Shown one piece after another: positions 42,172 through 48,634 of a DNA stretch of 48,634 bases. The position numbers were made by a program, and so were the translations under genes. This DNA is from an uncultured Acetatifactor sp. (GTDB lineage Bacteria; Bacillota; Clostridia; Lachnospirales; Lachnospiraceae): contig CANQWM010000018.1 of assembly GCA_947627535.1 (NCBI GenBank), positions 1-48,634 of the forward strand, read 5' to 3'. Under the pieces are notes generated by a model. That model was not told the origin of the DNA and searched no databases. It saw only the letters and a program-made list of their open reading frames with translations. Positions within the stretch are counted from its first letter, which is position 1. Every line of letters starts with the position of its first letter.

Positions 42172-42211
42172 TGAGACGCCTCCTTAAGTTACTTGACTTT
42201 ATGATACAGTC

Positions 42212-42240
42212 TTGACTCATTATGCGCTAATGGCTATAAT
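42212..42240 (+). promoter_or_regulatory. Promoter of the LysR gene
   Basis: TTGACT (42212-42217), 17-bp spacer, TATAAT (42235-42240). The 117-bp space to the divergent 42171 gene should also hold the operon promoter and LysR sites, but I could not place these with confidence. Confidence 0.6.
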
Positions 42241-42288
42241 TTATATCATATTATTCCAATTTAGAATATTGCAGAGGAGAATACAGCT

Positions 42289-43164
42289 TTGGAAATTCGG
42301 ACGCTTCGCTATTTTCTCGCTGTAGCCCGCGAGGAAAACATGACCCGCGCCGCCGAATACCTGCATGTCACCCAGCCGACGCTTTCTAAACAGATTCAGT
42401 CTTTGGAGGACGAACTGGGGAAAAAGCTCTTTACCCGACACAGTTTTCACATAGAGCTGACCGAAGAGGGGATCCTGCTCCGAAAACGGGCGGAGGATCT
42501 GGTATCCATGGCGGATAAGATCATGGGAGAATTTACGGCGCTGGACGATGTGACCGGCGGAGATGTTTTTTTCGGTCTGGCGGAATCTTATCAGATCCGT
42601 TATCTTGCCCGGGAAATCAAACGGTTCAAAGAGATATACCCCGGTCTGCGCTACCATATCAGCAGCGGGGATACACAGCAGGTTACGGAAAAGCTGGATA
42701 AGGGTGTCCTTGATTTTGCCGTGCTGGCAGAGGAGCCGGATACTGCAAGGTATCGCTATCTTACCTTTCCGAAAGCGGATGTATGGGGCCTGGTTATGCC
42801 CTCTGATCATCCTCTCGCAGAGAAAGAGAGCATTCTTGCAGAGGATGTGGTCGGGCTGCCACTGTTCTGCTCGGAACAAGGGTGGAAGCGGGACATTCCG
42901 CGCTGGTGCGGAGAAAAAATGGATGAACTGCATCTGGAAGGCTCCTTCCGTCTGTCCTACAACGCTTCTCTTTTTGTCCGGGAGGGCCTGGGATTCCTGC
43001 TTACCTTTGACCGGCTGATCGACACGAGCTCGGGAAGCGGGCTTGCGTTTCGCCCCCTGGCGCCGAAACTGGAGACCAAAATCTATTTGATCTGGAAAAA
43101 ATATCAGGTTTTCACGCCCATTGCAGAACGGCTGCTTGCAAAACTGCGAGACAGGTTTGCCTGA
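42289..43164 (+). CDS. LysR-family transcriptional regulator
   Basis: A 291-residue protein with the N-terminal LysR winged HTH (3-62: RTLRYFLAVAREENMTRAAE, HVTQPTLSKQIQSLEDELG) and a periplasmic-binding-like effector domain (about 90-290). The start is a TTG at 42289 (read as Met), 8 nt after AGAGGAGA; no ATG is available without losing the first helix. It is divergent from the 42171-39464 operon (small protein, hydrolase, DUF362 lipoprotein), the usual arrangement for LysR control of a neighbouring operon. The inducer is unknown. Confidence 0.92.
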   Translation: MEIRTLRYFLAVAREENMTRAAEYLHVTQPTLSKQIQSLEDELGKKLFTRHSFHIELTEEGILLRKRAEDLVSMADKIMGEFTALDDVTGGDVFFGLAESYQIRYLAREIKRFKEIYPGLRYHISSGDTQQVTEKLDKGVLDFAVLAEEPDTARYRYLTFPKADVWGLVMPSDHPLAEKESILAEDVVGLPLFCSEQGWKRDIPRWCGEKMDELHLEGSFRLSYNASLFVREGLGFLLTFDRLIDTSSGSGLAFRPLAPKLETKIYLIWKKYQVFTPIAERLLAKLRDRFA

Positions 43165-43182
43165 GCTTTGTTGATTTCATGG

Positions 43183-43344
43183 ATGGAGATTAGTGTGAAA
43201 AATAAGCTCGATAGCTTATTTTTCACACGGCAATTTGTGCCGGAGCATCACAAATTGCTTTGATGGCAGATGAGAAATCGCATTCGCGAATTTCTCATCG
43301 CCCCGTCGCGCAGAACGCTCCGGAATGGAGATTAATATGAAAAA
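43183..43344. repeat. Multi-hairpin element B flanked by 20-bp direct repeats
   Basis: ATGGAGATTAGTGTGAAAAA (43183-43202) and ATGGAGATTAATATGAAAAA (43325-43344) match at 18 of 20 positions. Between them are three hairpins: a perfect 16-bp stem with a 4-nt loop (43193-43228; arms begin GTGTGAAAAATAAGCT), GCAATTTGTG/CACAAATTGC (43230-43258), and GATGAGAAAT/ATTTCTCATC (43269-43299). CCGGAGC (43240-43246) can also pair with GCTCCGG (43317-43323). The right direct repeat is the start region of the epimerase gene. Confidence 0.8.
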
Positions 43345-44242
43345 GGTTCTTGTTACAGGCGGGACAGTCTTTGTCAGCAGATATATTGCGGAATACTATG
43401 TGGCAAAAGGATATGATGTGTATGTCCTTAACAGAAACAGCAGAGAACAATCAAAAGGGGTTAAGCTGATCCAGGCTGACAGATTTGATCTAGGAGAAAC
43501 GCTGCGCAGCTATAGCTTTGATTTTGTGATCGATACGGCTTACAGCGCTGATGGGGTAGATCGTCTGCTGGACGCTTTGGGGCATTATGAAGATTATATT
43601 TTCATCAGTTCCAGTGCGGTATATCCGGAATACGAGACACAGCCGTTTAAAGAAGATACGCCTCTGGCTGAAAATAAATATTGGGGAAAATATGGAACGG
43701 ACAAGATCGAAGCGGAAAAAACCTTATTAAGGCGGAAACCGTCTGCCTATATACTGCGTCCGCCTTATCTATACGGACAGATGAACAATGTATACAGAGA
43801 AGCATTTGTTTTTGATTGCGCACTGCGTGACCGATGCTTTTATGTGCCTGAAGACGGTGGGATGAAATTACAGTTTTTTCATATAGAAGATTTATGCAGG
43901 TTCATTGATATTCTGTTGATGAAAAAGCCGCAATGTCATATTTTTAATGTCGGAAATCGGAACGCGGTATCGATCCTGCAGTGGGTGGAGATGTGCTACC
44001 GTGTAGTTGGGAAAGAGGCCAAAATAAACCATGTATATGCGGATATCGACCAACGAAAATATTTTAGCTTTTACGATTATGAATATTATCTTGATGTATC
44101 GAAACAGCACGAATTGATGCCGGATGAAAAAGATTTATATAAAGGGTTAAAAGAATCGTTTATGTGGTATAAGGACAATGCGGATAAAGTCAATAAGAAG
44201 CCTTTTTTCGAGTTTATTGACAGTACATTATTGCCTTGTTAA
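43337..44242 (+). CDS. NAD-dependent epimerase/dehydratase-like protein
   Basis: A 301-residue short-chain dehydrogenase-type protein. The Rossmann start is MKKVLVTGGTVFVSRYIAEYY; the usual third glycine of GxxGxxG is serine here. Further landmarks are the DTAYSADGVD segment, FISSSAVYP, an active-site YxxxK (KYGTDKIEAEK) and ILRPPYLYG. It resembles extended SDRs acting on nucleotide sugars or mRNA-binding relatives; the substrate is not clear. I choose the ATG at 43337 (GGAG 6 nt upstream) over 43325, which lies in the direct repeat. AT-rich relative to the core region. Confidence 0.85.
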   Translation: MKKVLVTGGTVFVSRYIAEYYVAKGYDVYVLNRNSREQSKGVKLIQADRFDLGETLRSYSFDFVIDTAYSADGVDRLLDALGHYEDYIFISSSAVYPEYETQPFKEDTPLAENKYWGKYGTDKIEAEKTLLRRKPSAYILRPPYLYGQMNNVYREAFVFDCALRDRCFYVPEDGGMKLQFFHIEDLCRFIDILLMKKPQCHIFNVGNRNAVSILQWVEMCYRVVGKEAKINHVYADIDQRKYFSFYDYEYYLDVSKQHELMPDEKDLYKGLKESFMWYKDNADKVNKKPFFEFIDSTLLPC

Positions 44243-44346
44243 GTATTGCAGACGAAGCAAGGCGCTAAAATGACCGGAGAGAAGTAAGGAAATGCGGATA
44301 GACCCGGAAACTTGACAATGATTAATTAAGGGAAAAGCATAGTTGT

Positions 44347-45390
44347 ATGAAAGATAAGAGAAAAATCTATTTGAGAGTCTGTTGTCAGATTATTTTTATT
44401 ATTTACGTTCTTTTTTTGATAAAAATTATTCTCTTTAAATACAGGGGATTTATATCTACATTCCATATGCTTATCGCAGGAGAATTGTCGGGGTTTCATT
44501 CTTATAACATCATACCGTTTCGATCAATTTTAGAGTTTACAAAATTGATGCTTCATGGTTACTTTTCCAGAGGCTTCAACAATATTATCGGGAATATACT
44601 TGTGTTTGCGCCTTTTGGATATTTCCTCCCGTTATTGTATCAAAAATGCCGCAAATGGAAAATCGTCATACTATTAGCATTTCCTGTAAGCTTTTTATTT
44701 GAAATTTTACAGTATTTTTTATATTTAGGCAGCGCAGACATAGATGATATCATATTAAATTTATCAGGGGTAACATTAGGATTTTTAATTTTTCAGGGAA
44801 TAAAGCGAATAACTTATAAAAAGCAGACGCAAAGATACGTGGCGACTATTGTAATGTCAGCGGTTGGGTTTTTGGCAGCAGGATACCTGGCGGTTGATTA
44901 CTTTGGCATTATGTTTGGAATTACCAACCGAGGAAATCAGAGCAATTTATCAGAAAACGATAATGCTCTGTCCAGGGCATTGACTAACGATGATCGGGTC
45001 AATATTATTTTGGATGATGAGCAGGAAGGTCTTGTTACTGACAAAGAAGATAATAAAGTGGAATCCGATGATGAACTTGATCTGTATGGGGTGATAACAG
45101 AATTGTCTGATTCGAGTATTAGCATAAATAAAATGCAGGAAGAAGACTTTGGGAACGGAACAGGCGTTGCGAGTATAAATGTTGAAGACCCTGATATCCA
45201 GACGGTATATATAACTGAAACCACAAAATATATGTGGAAGGACATATATGATGTGAACGGGGATAAAGTTAAAACCAGAGAGGCTGCGAAAGACGATATG
45301 GAGATAAATAAGAACATAAGTATTAAGGGGTATCAATTAGATAATAAAATTTATGCTGTTGAGATAGTGATTGAGAATTTCTTGTTTTGA
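44347..45390 (+). CDS. VanZ-like membrane protein with an external C-terminal domain
   Basis: A 347-residue protein. The first 190 or so residues contain about five hydrophobic segments and the VanZ pattern (NIIPFRSI, NIIGNILVFAPFGYFLP, EILQYFLYLGSADIDDIILN). VanZ proteins are linked to glycopeptide tolerance in some hosts but are common in Firmicutes without resistance. The last 150 residues (from about 200) are soluble, acidic and probably outside the cell, with repeated strand patterns (YGVITELSDSSISI). AT-rich, codon use unlike the 2.6-36 kb core. The ribosome site AAGGGAAAAG is fair. Confidence 0.8.
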   Translation: MKDKRKIYLRVCCQIIFIIYVLFLIKIILFKYRGFISTFHMLIAGELSGFHSYNIIPFRSILEFTKLMLHGYFSRGFNNIIGNILVFAPFGYFLPLLYQKCRKWKIVILLAFPVSFLFEILQYFLYLGSADIDDIILNLSGVTLGFLIFQGIKRITYKKQTQRYVATIVMSAVGFLAAGYLAVDYFGIMFGITNRGNQSNLSENDNALSRALTNDDRVNIILDDEQEGLVTDKEDNKVESDDELDLYGVITELSDSSISINKMQEEDFGNGTGVASINVEDPDIQTVYITETTKYMWKDIYDVNGDKVKTREAAKDDMEINKNISIKGYQLDNKIYAVEIVIENFLF

Positions 45391-45440
45391 CAGACAGGAA
45401 ATTTTGAAGTGGACATTATGACAATGGAGGAGTAATAAAT

Positions 45441-46211
45441 ATGCACAGAAAAAGCAGACAGGAAGCAATCGACGAGCTGGCGCTGGCCCTTCTTTATCTG
45501 ACTTCCTTTCCGGATGGGGAGGGCAGGCGGTATGATGAGATTGCATGGAAGAATTATGACTTTGACGCGATAGACAGGCTGGACGAGCAGGGACTGATCA
45601 TTAATGTAAAGCGGAGGAGGGGCGGCGGATGTAAATATGCTTATATGACGGAGAAGGGCAGGATTAAGGCGAGAGAAATCCTGAATGAAATTGGGATTGA
45701 GGATAAGCCGCTTTATGAGCGCTTTGAATTCAGGAGCATCCGGCCGGAGGAAGCAGAGGAAGCGGCGGATATTGAGGCGGTATGTTTTCCGCCGAACGAG
45801 GCATGTCTTAAGGAGCATATGCTGGCACGTATCCAGGCAGCAGGAGATTTATTTCTTGTGGCGGTTGACCAAAAGAGTGGAAGGCTCGCAGGCTTTCTGA
45901 ACGGCATTGCCACGAATGAAATGTCCTTCCGGGATGATTTTTTCACGGATGCGTCAACGCATAACCCGGATGGAAAAAATATTATGCTGCTGGGTCTCGA
46001 CGTGCTGCCGGAGTACAGGAGACAGGGCCTGGGACGGGAGCTTGTTTTTAATTATTGCCGCAGGGAAGCGGAAAAGGGAGTCCGGAGAATGGTTCTTACC
46101 TGTCACGCGGATAAGGTGAAGATGTACAAAAGGTTTGGCTTCCGGGATCTTGGCGAATCCGCATCTCAATGGGGCGGCGAGAAATGGCATGAGATGGATA
46201 TCATTTTGTAA
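45441..46211 (+). CDS. DUF6429-GNAT acetyltransferase fusion
   Basis: A 256-residue protein of two parts. Residues 1-78 fit DUF6429 (ALALLYLTSF, AWKNYDFDAIDRLDEQGLI, YAYMTEKGR), a small domain of winged-helix look. Residues 95-256 are a GNAT acyltransferase with the acetyl-CoA loop RRQGLGREL and a late KMYKRFGF strand-helix motif. The acceptor substrate is unknown; the N-terminal part may recognise nucleic acid or a partner. An ATGGAGGAG ribosome site precedes the ATG. The stop codon overlaps an 11-bp tandem repeat. Confidence 0.82.
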   Translation: MHRKSRQEAIDELALALLYLTSFPDGEGRRYDEIAWKNYDFDAIDRLDEQGLIINVKRRRGGGCKYAYMTEKGRIKAREILNEIGIEDKPLYERFEFRSIRPEEAEEAADIEAVCFPPNEACLKEHMLARIQAAGDLFLVAVDQKSGRLAGFLNGIATNEMSFRDDFFTDASTHNPDGKNIMLLGLDVLPEYRRQGLGRELVFNYCRREAEKGVRRMVLTCHADKVKMYKRFGFRDLGESASQWGGEKWHEMDIIL

Positions 46212-46265
46212 GACTCGAGAAAGACTCGAGAAAGACTTGAGAAAGACTTGAGAAAGACCCGAGAA
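46211..46265 (+). repeat. 11-bp tandem repeat starting at the GNAT stop codon, 5 copies
   Basis: AGACTCGAGAA twice, AGACTTGAGAA twice and AGACCCGAGAA, then a degenerate sixth AAACGGAGAAG. The first base is the last base of the GNAT TAA. The variable central bases (TC, TT, CC) show some age. Confidence 0.92.
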
Positions 46266-46356
46266 AAACGGAGAAGAATGAACGACGTGAAAAGATACCA
46301 GCAATTTATGTTGTAGAACATGGGATGAAATAGGGCGGGACATGGAGGTACAGTAT

Positions 46357-46806
46357 ATGCAGAGGACAGAGAACGTCGAACTAACGGTTTTATGCCTGAT
46401 CCATCAGGATGATAAATACCTTTTACAAAACAGATTAAAAAAGGATTGGAAAGGTTTCACTTTGCCTGGAGGACATATTGAAAGAGATGAATCTATCATA
46501 GATGCTGTCATTCGAGAAATGAAAGAAGAGACGGGACTTGATATTCAGAATCCAAGATTATGTGGCATCAAACAGTTTCCCATAGAGAATGGGCGGTACA
46601 TTGTATTTTTGTTTCATACAGACGAATTCAGCGGAGAAGTAACATCATCAGAAGAGGGTGAGATGGTTTGGGTAAAAAAGTCAGAACTGCCAAAGATGAA
46701 TACAGTAAATGATTTATTGTCGTTACTTCAAGTGATGGAAGATGATAATTTGACAGAATTTCAATATGTAATTGAAAACGGTAAATGGAACATCATCATT
46801 AAATGA
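46357..46806 (+). CDS. Nudix hydrolase
   Basis: A 149-residue protein with a complete Nudix box (38-61: GGHIERDE, seven residues, REMKEETGL), which coordinates the metal for cleaving nucleoside diphosphate derivatives. It resembles MutT/8-oxo-dGTP diphosphatase types, but the real substrate cannot be told from sequence. I prefer the ATG at 46357, 8 nt after GGAGG; the ATG at 46342 contains the ribosome site itself. The stop is followed by a short perfect inverted repeat (ATGAAAG-GAA-CTTTCAT). Confidence 0.9.
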   Translation: MQRTENVELTVLCLIHQDDKYLLQNRLKKDWKGFTLPGGHIERDESIIDAVIREMKEETGLDIQNPRLCGIKQFPIENGRYIVFLFHTDEFSGEVTSSEEGEMVWVKKSELPKMNTVNDLLSLLQVMEDDNLTEFQYVIENGKWNIIIK

Positions 46807-46967
46807 AAGGAACTTTCATATAGCTCATTCACTGATATGTTCAGGAAAATTGAAAGCGGCCTGCGCAAAGCGGATGGACGCAGGGGCTGCCGTATTTGCC
46901 GGATGATGGGGAAATAAACCTTATCGATACAAGTATCTAATCAAGAAATAAGCATAGGAGCGAAAGT

Positions 46968-48152
46968 GTGATAGATTATACTACGATAACATCATGCGGC
47001 GAGTGCTGTGTTGGATGTGCTAAAAGAGAAAATGGAATATGTCCTGGCTGCATAGAAGCGGAAGGAAAAGTCCCGGAGTGGACAGAGTCGGGAGTATGCA
47101 GGATTTATGCCTGCTGTCGGGAACACCAGGTACGGTTTTGCGGTTTATGTAATGAGTTTCCATGCCAAAAGCTTCCGCAGATGATACCATGGAATCCTGA
47201 TATCGTAAATCATCTCTCAAAACTGCGGGATGAATATCAAAACCAAATGATGCGTGCAGATGTAAAGAACACCAGTCAAATAGAAACCGTTCTTGGTTAT
47301 TGGAATTTGGATCGCCCGCAAATATGCGAGCGGTTTCATGAAGAGTCTGACAGGCTGATTTTTAAAATTAAGACGGCTTCACAGGATTATCTTTTGAAGG
47401 GTATTCCCTGTGGAGTGCCTGAAGCTACTGTAAAGAGCAATGTTCTGGCCCATCTGTTTCTGGGAAATGAAAATGGTATGGCGCCCAAACTTTATCCGAC
47501 GAAAACCGGAGAATACTATATCAGTGATCAAGGCCATTGGTTTTATCTCATGGAATTTATTGATGGAAGGAAAATGGAGGAAAAGCCGGATGATGAGTAC
47601 AGGATTGGCAAGGCGGTAAGAAAACTGCACAATCTACAGGGATATGATGTGAAATCTCCTTTGAAACAGAGTAAGGACCGTTTTTATAGCTGGTTTAGGA
47701 AGCACAGTTTTGTAAAAGAATTTGATGCTATTCTGGATATGCTTCCTGATTTTGCGGCACTTGACCAGTGCTTTGTCCACACAGATATTGGACCGCATAA
47801 TACTATTTTAAGGGAAAATGGTGAGGTTGTGTTCATTGACCTGGATGATGCAGGTATTGGAAGCCGATACTTGGATCTTGGCTGGCCGTTTATTATGCAG
47901 TTTGTCGATTTCAATCATGACACGGAGGAAATGCGCTATCGATTTGATTTGGCGCAAAGTTTTCTGAGAGGGTACTATGGCGAAGAAAAAATCTCCAGAG
48001 AAGAGTATGACTTATTGTTTCAGGGGGCTATACAGATGCACATTTCATATATGCAGGTCTATGGGCCTTATGCGGTAGATTCGCTTTGGAAGATTTTGCT
48101 GTTTGGCATGGAGCAGAAGGAACCGCTGTGGGAAATGATTCAAGGGAAATAG
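46968..48152 (+). CDS. DUF3795-like cysteine-rich domain fused to an aminoglycoside-phosphotransferase-type kinase
   Basis: A 394-residue protein. The first 70 or so residues carry twelve cysteines (C10, C13, C14, C17, C25, C28, C44, C49, C50, C58, C61, C66), matching DUF3795, probably a metal-binding domain. The rest is an APH-type kinase fold with the catalytic loop HTDIGPHN (H271, D273, N278) and FIDLDDAG (D291 metal site). Such kinases phosphorylate antibiotics, choline or other small molecules; which is unknown. The start is a GTG (46968) after ATAGGAG. It stands alone, AT-rich. Confidence 0.82.
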   Translation: MIDYTTITSCGECCVGCAKRENGICPGCIEAEGKVPEWTESGVCRIYACCREHQVRFCGLCNEFPCQKLPQMIPWNPDIVNHLSKLRDEYQNQMMRADVKNTSQIETVLGYWNLDRPQICERFHEESDRLIFKIKTASQDYLLKGIPCGVPEATVKSNVLAHLFLGNENGMAPKLYPTKTGEYYISDQGHWFYLMEFIDGRKMEEKPDDEYRIGKAVRKLHNLQGYDVKSPLKQSKDRFYSWFRKHSFVKEFDAILDMLPDFAALDQCFVHTDIGPHNTILRENGEVVFIDLDDAGIGSRYLDLGWPFIMQFVDFNHDTEEMRYRFDLAQSFLRGYYGEEKISREEYDLLFQGAIQMHISYMQVYGPYAVDSLWKILLFGMEQKEPLWEMIQGK

Positions 48153-48526
48153 CGATTTAATAGGTTTTTATCCCCAAAATCAATGTTGAAAGCATTTCCG
48201 CTGGTGGAATCGGTCAGAGCCGGGGAGATTTGCGCAATCTCGGTGGCGAAGCGAAAAACAAAATCCGTTTTTACTGCCCCGCCAGTATTACAGAAATACA
48301 TGGATAAGTGGGGCGGACAGTGCCCAAGTGCTGGAAATCACGGGATATCGGGAAAACCTTATTGATGTGTGCCGCCTGCGCTTTGCGGGCGGCATTTTGG
48401 ACAGAGTTTCCAACCAGAGGTTGGATAAAACACAGGATCGTCAAACTAATACGTCATTGTTTTTGAAGTTGCATACCGTTAAAATATAATTGCAGCTGCG
48501 AAAATAAAATCAAGAGGTGCTTGAAA
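48153..48526 (+). other. 374-bp gap without a confident gene
   Basis: Contains a short frame from 48183 (60 codons) with no ribosome site or family likeness, and another open stretch near 48320-48420 (reading SAQVLEITGYRENLIDVC) that may be a gene remnant. A hairpin GCCGCC ... GGGCGGC (48371-48393) followed by ATTTTG could be a terminator. TATAAT at 48485-48490 with TTTTGA 18 bp upstream is a weak promoter for the next gene. Confidence 0.4.
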
Positions 48527-48634
48527 ATGACTACTATTAAAATTCATAAACAAATTTCCTTTCTCAGAAAGCAGAAAGGTCTCACACAGGAAGAACTTGC
48601 AAATGCGCTTGGCGTAACCAATCAGGCGGTGTCA
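48527..48634 (+). CDS. XRE-family HTH regulator, 5' end only
   Basis: 36 codons before the window ends: MTTIKIHKQISFLRKQKGLT, QEELANALGVTNQAVS, a clear XRE-type helix-turn-helix. An AAGAGGTG ribosome site precedes the ATG. The C-terminal part, which would define the type, lies outside the window. Confidence 0.85.
   Translation, partial: MTTIKIHKQISFLRKQKGLTQEELANALGVTNQAVS

Noticed and set aside
48183..48365. 60-codon frame MLKAFPLVESVRAG
   Set aside because: No ribosome site, no family likeness, and poor composition; better treated as part of an empty gap.

Overview
The window looks like chromosome from a Clostridia member, most probably a Lachnospiraceae species. This rests on the long single-chain clostridial-type PurL, several small proteins that I recall as typical of that family (positions 3374-3526, 3591-3911, 14817-15230, 41959-42171), AAGGAGG-type ribosome binding sites throughout, and sigma-A-like promoters (TTGACA-17-TATAAT). 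I do not assign a genus. The middle (about 2.6-36 kb) is GC-rich housekeeping DNA. The left end (1-2.6 kb) and right third (about 36.5-48.6 kb) are more AT-rich and carry accessory or degraded genes.

Layout. 70-2546: a tyrosine integrase on the minus strand, followed by relics: a frameshifted XRE regulator, a truncated and frameshifted LytTR response regulator, and a short second copy of integrase coding sequence. 2647-6020: pyrE, two small membrane proteins and a long M29-type aminopeptidase. 6127-9711: purE-purM-purN-purD, tightly packed. 9772-12199: a zinc-ribbon/HTH protein resembling the flagellar-operon protein YvyF, a membrane SH3 protein with a 9-residue tail repeat, and a GntR regulator just upstream of clpC. 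12244-16839: clpC, a conserved small protein, radA and tRNA-Trp. 16901-20283: three poorly known genes, one a 762-residue cyclic-nucleotide-domain protein. 20297-30428: a TetR regulator, purL, an EAL/HDOD-type protein and carAB. 30576-36441: sod, queH, argS, tRNA-Val, tRNA-Met, ispF and two glutathione-peroxidase genes. 36549-38509: an autoregulated-looking GntR/ABC transporter operon. 38659-48634: regulators, an export/hydrolase operon with a divergent LysR gene, an epimerase, VanZ, GNAT, Nudix and aminoglycoside-phosphotransferase-like genes, and the start of another XRE regulator.

How the genes fit together. Nucleotide synthesis dominates: pyrE and carAB (pyrimidine; carAB also arginine) and purE, M, N, D, L (purine), in separate transcription units. 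The sod and the two peroxidase genes form a small oxidative-stress group. ClpC and RadA cover protein quality control and DNA repair.

Most unusual items. (1) An XRE DNA-binding domain joined to a domain that reads like the cytoplasmic part of the flagellar export gate FlhA (38659-39390). (2) A glutathione peroxidase fused to a TSCPD domain (35623-36441). (3) Three unrelated genes whose last codons and stop codon lie in a short tandem repeat running into the intergenic space (unit 43 bp after sod, 18 bp after the XRE-FlhA gene, 11 bp after the GNAT gene). (4) Two large multi-hairpin intergenic elements (33873-34032 and 43183-43344), the second flanked by 20-bp near-identical direct repeats. 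(5) DUF6429-GNAT and DUF3795-APH fusions. All domain calls come from reading motifs by eye; no database search was run.
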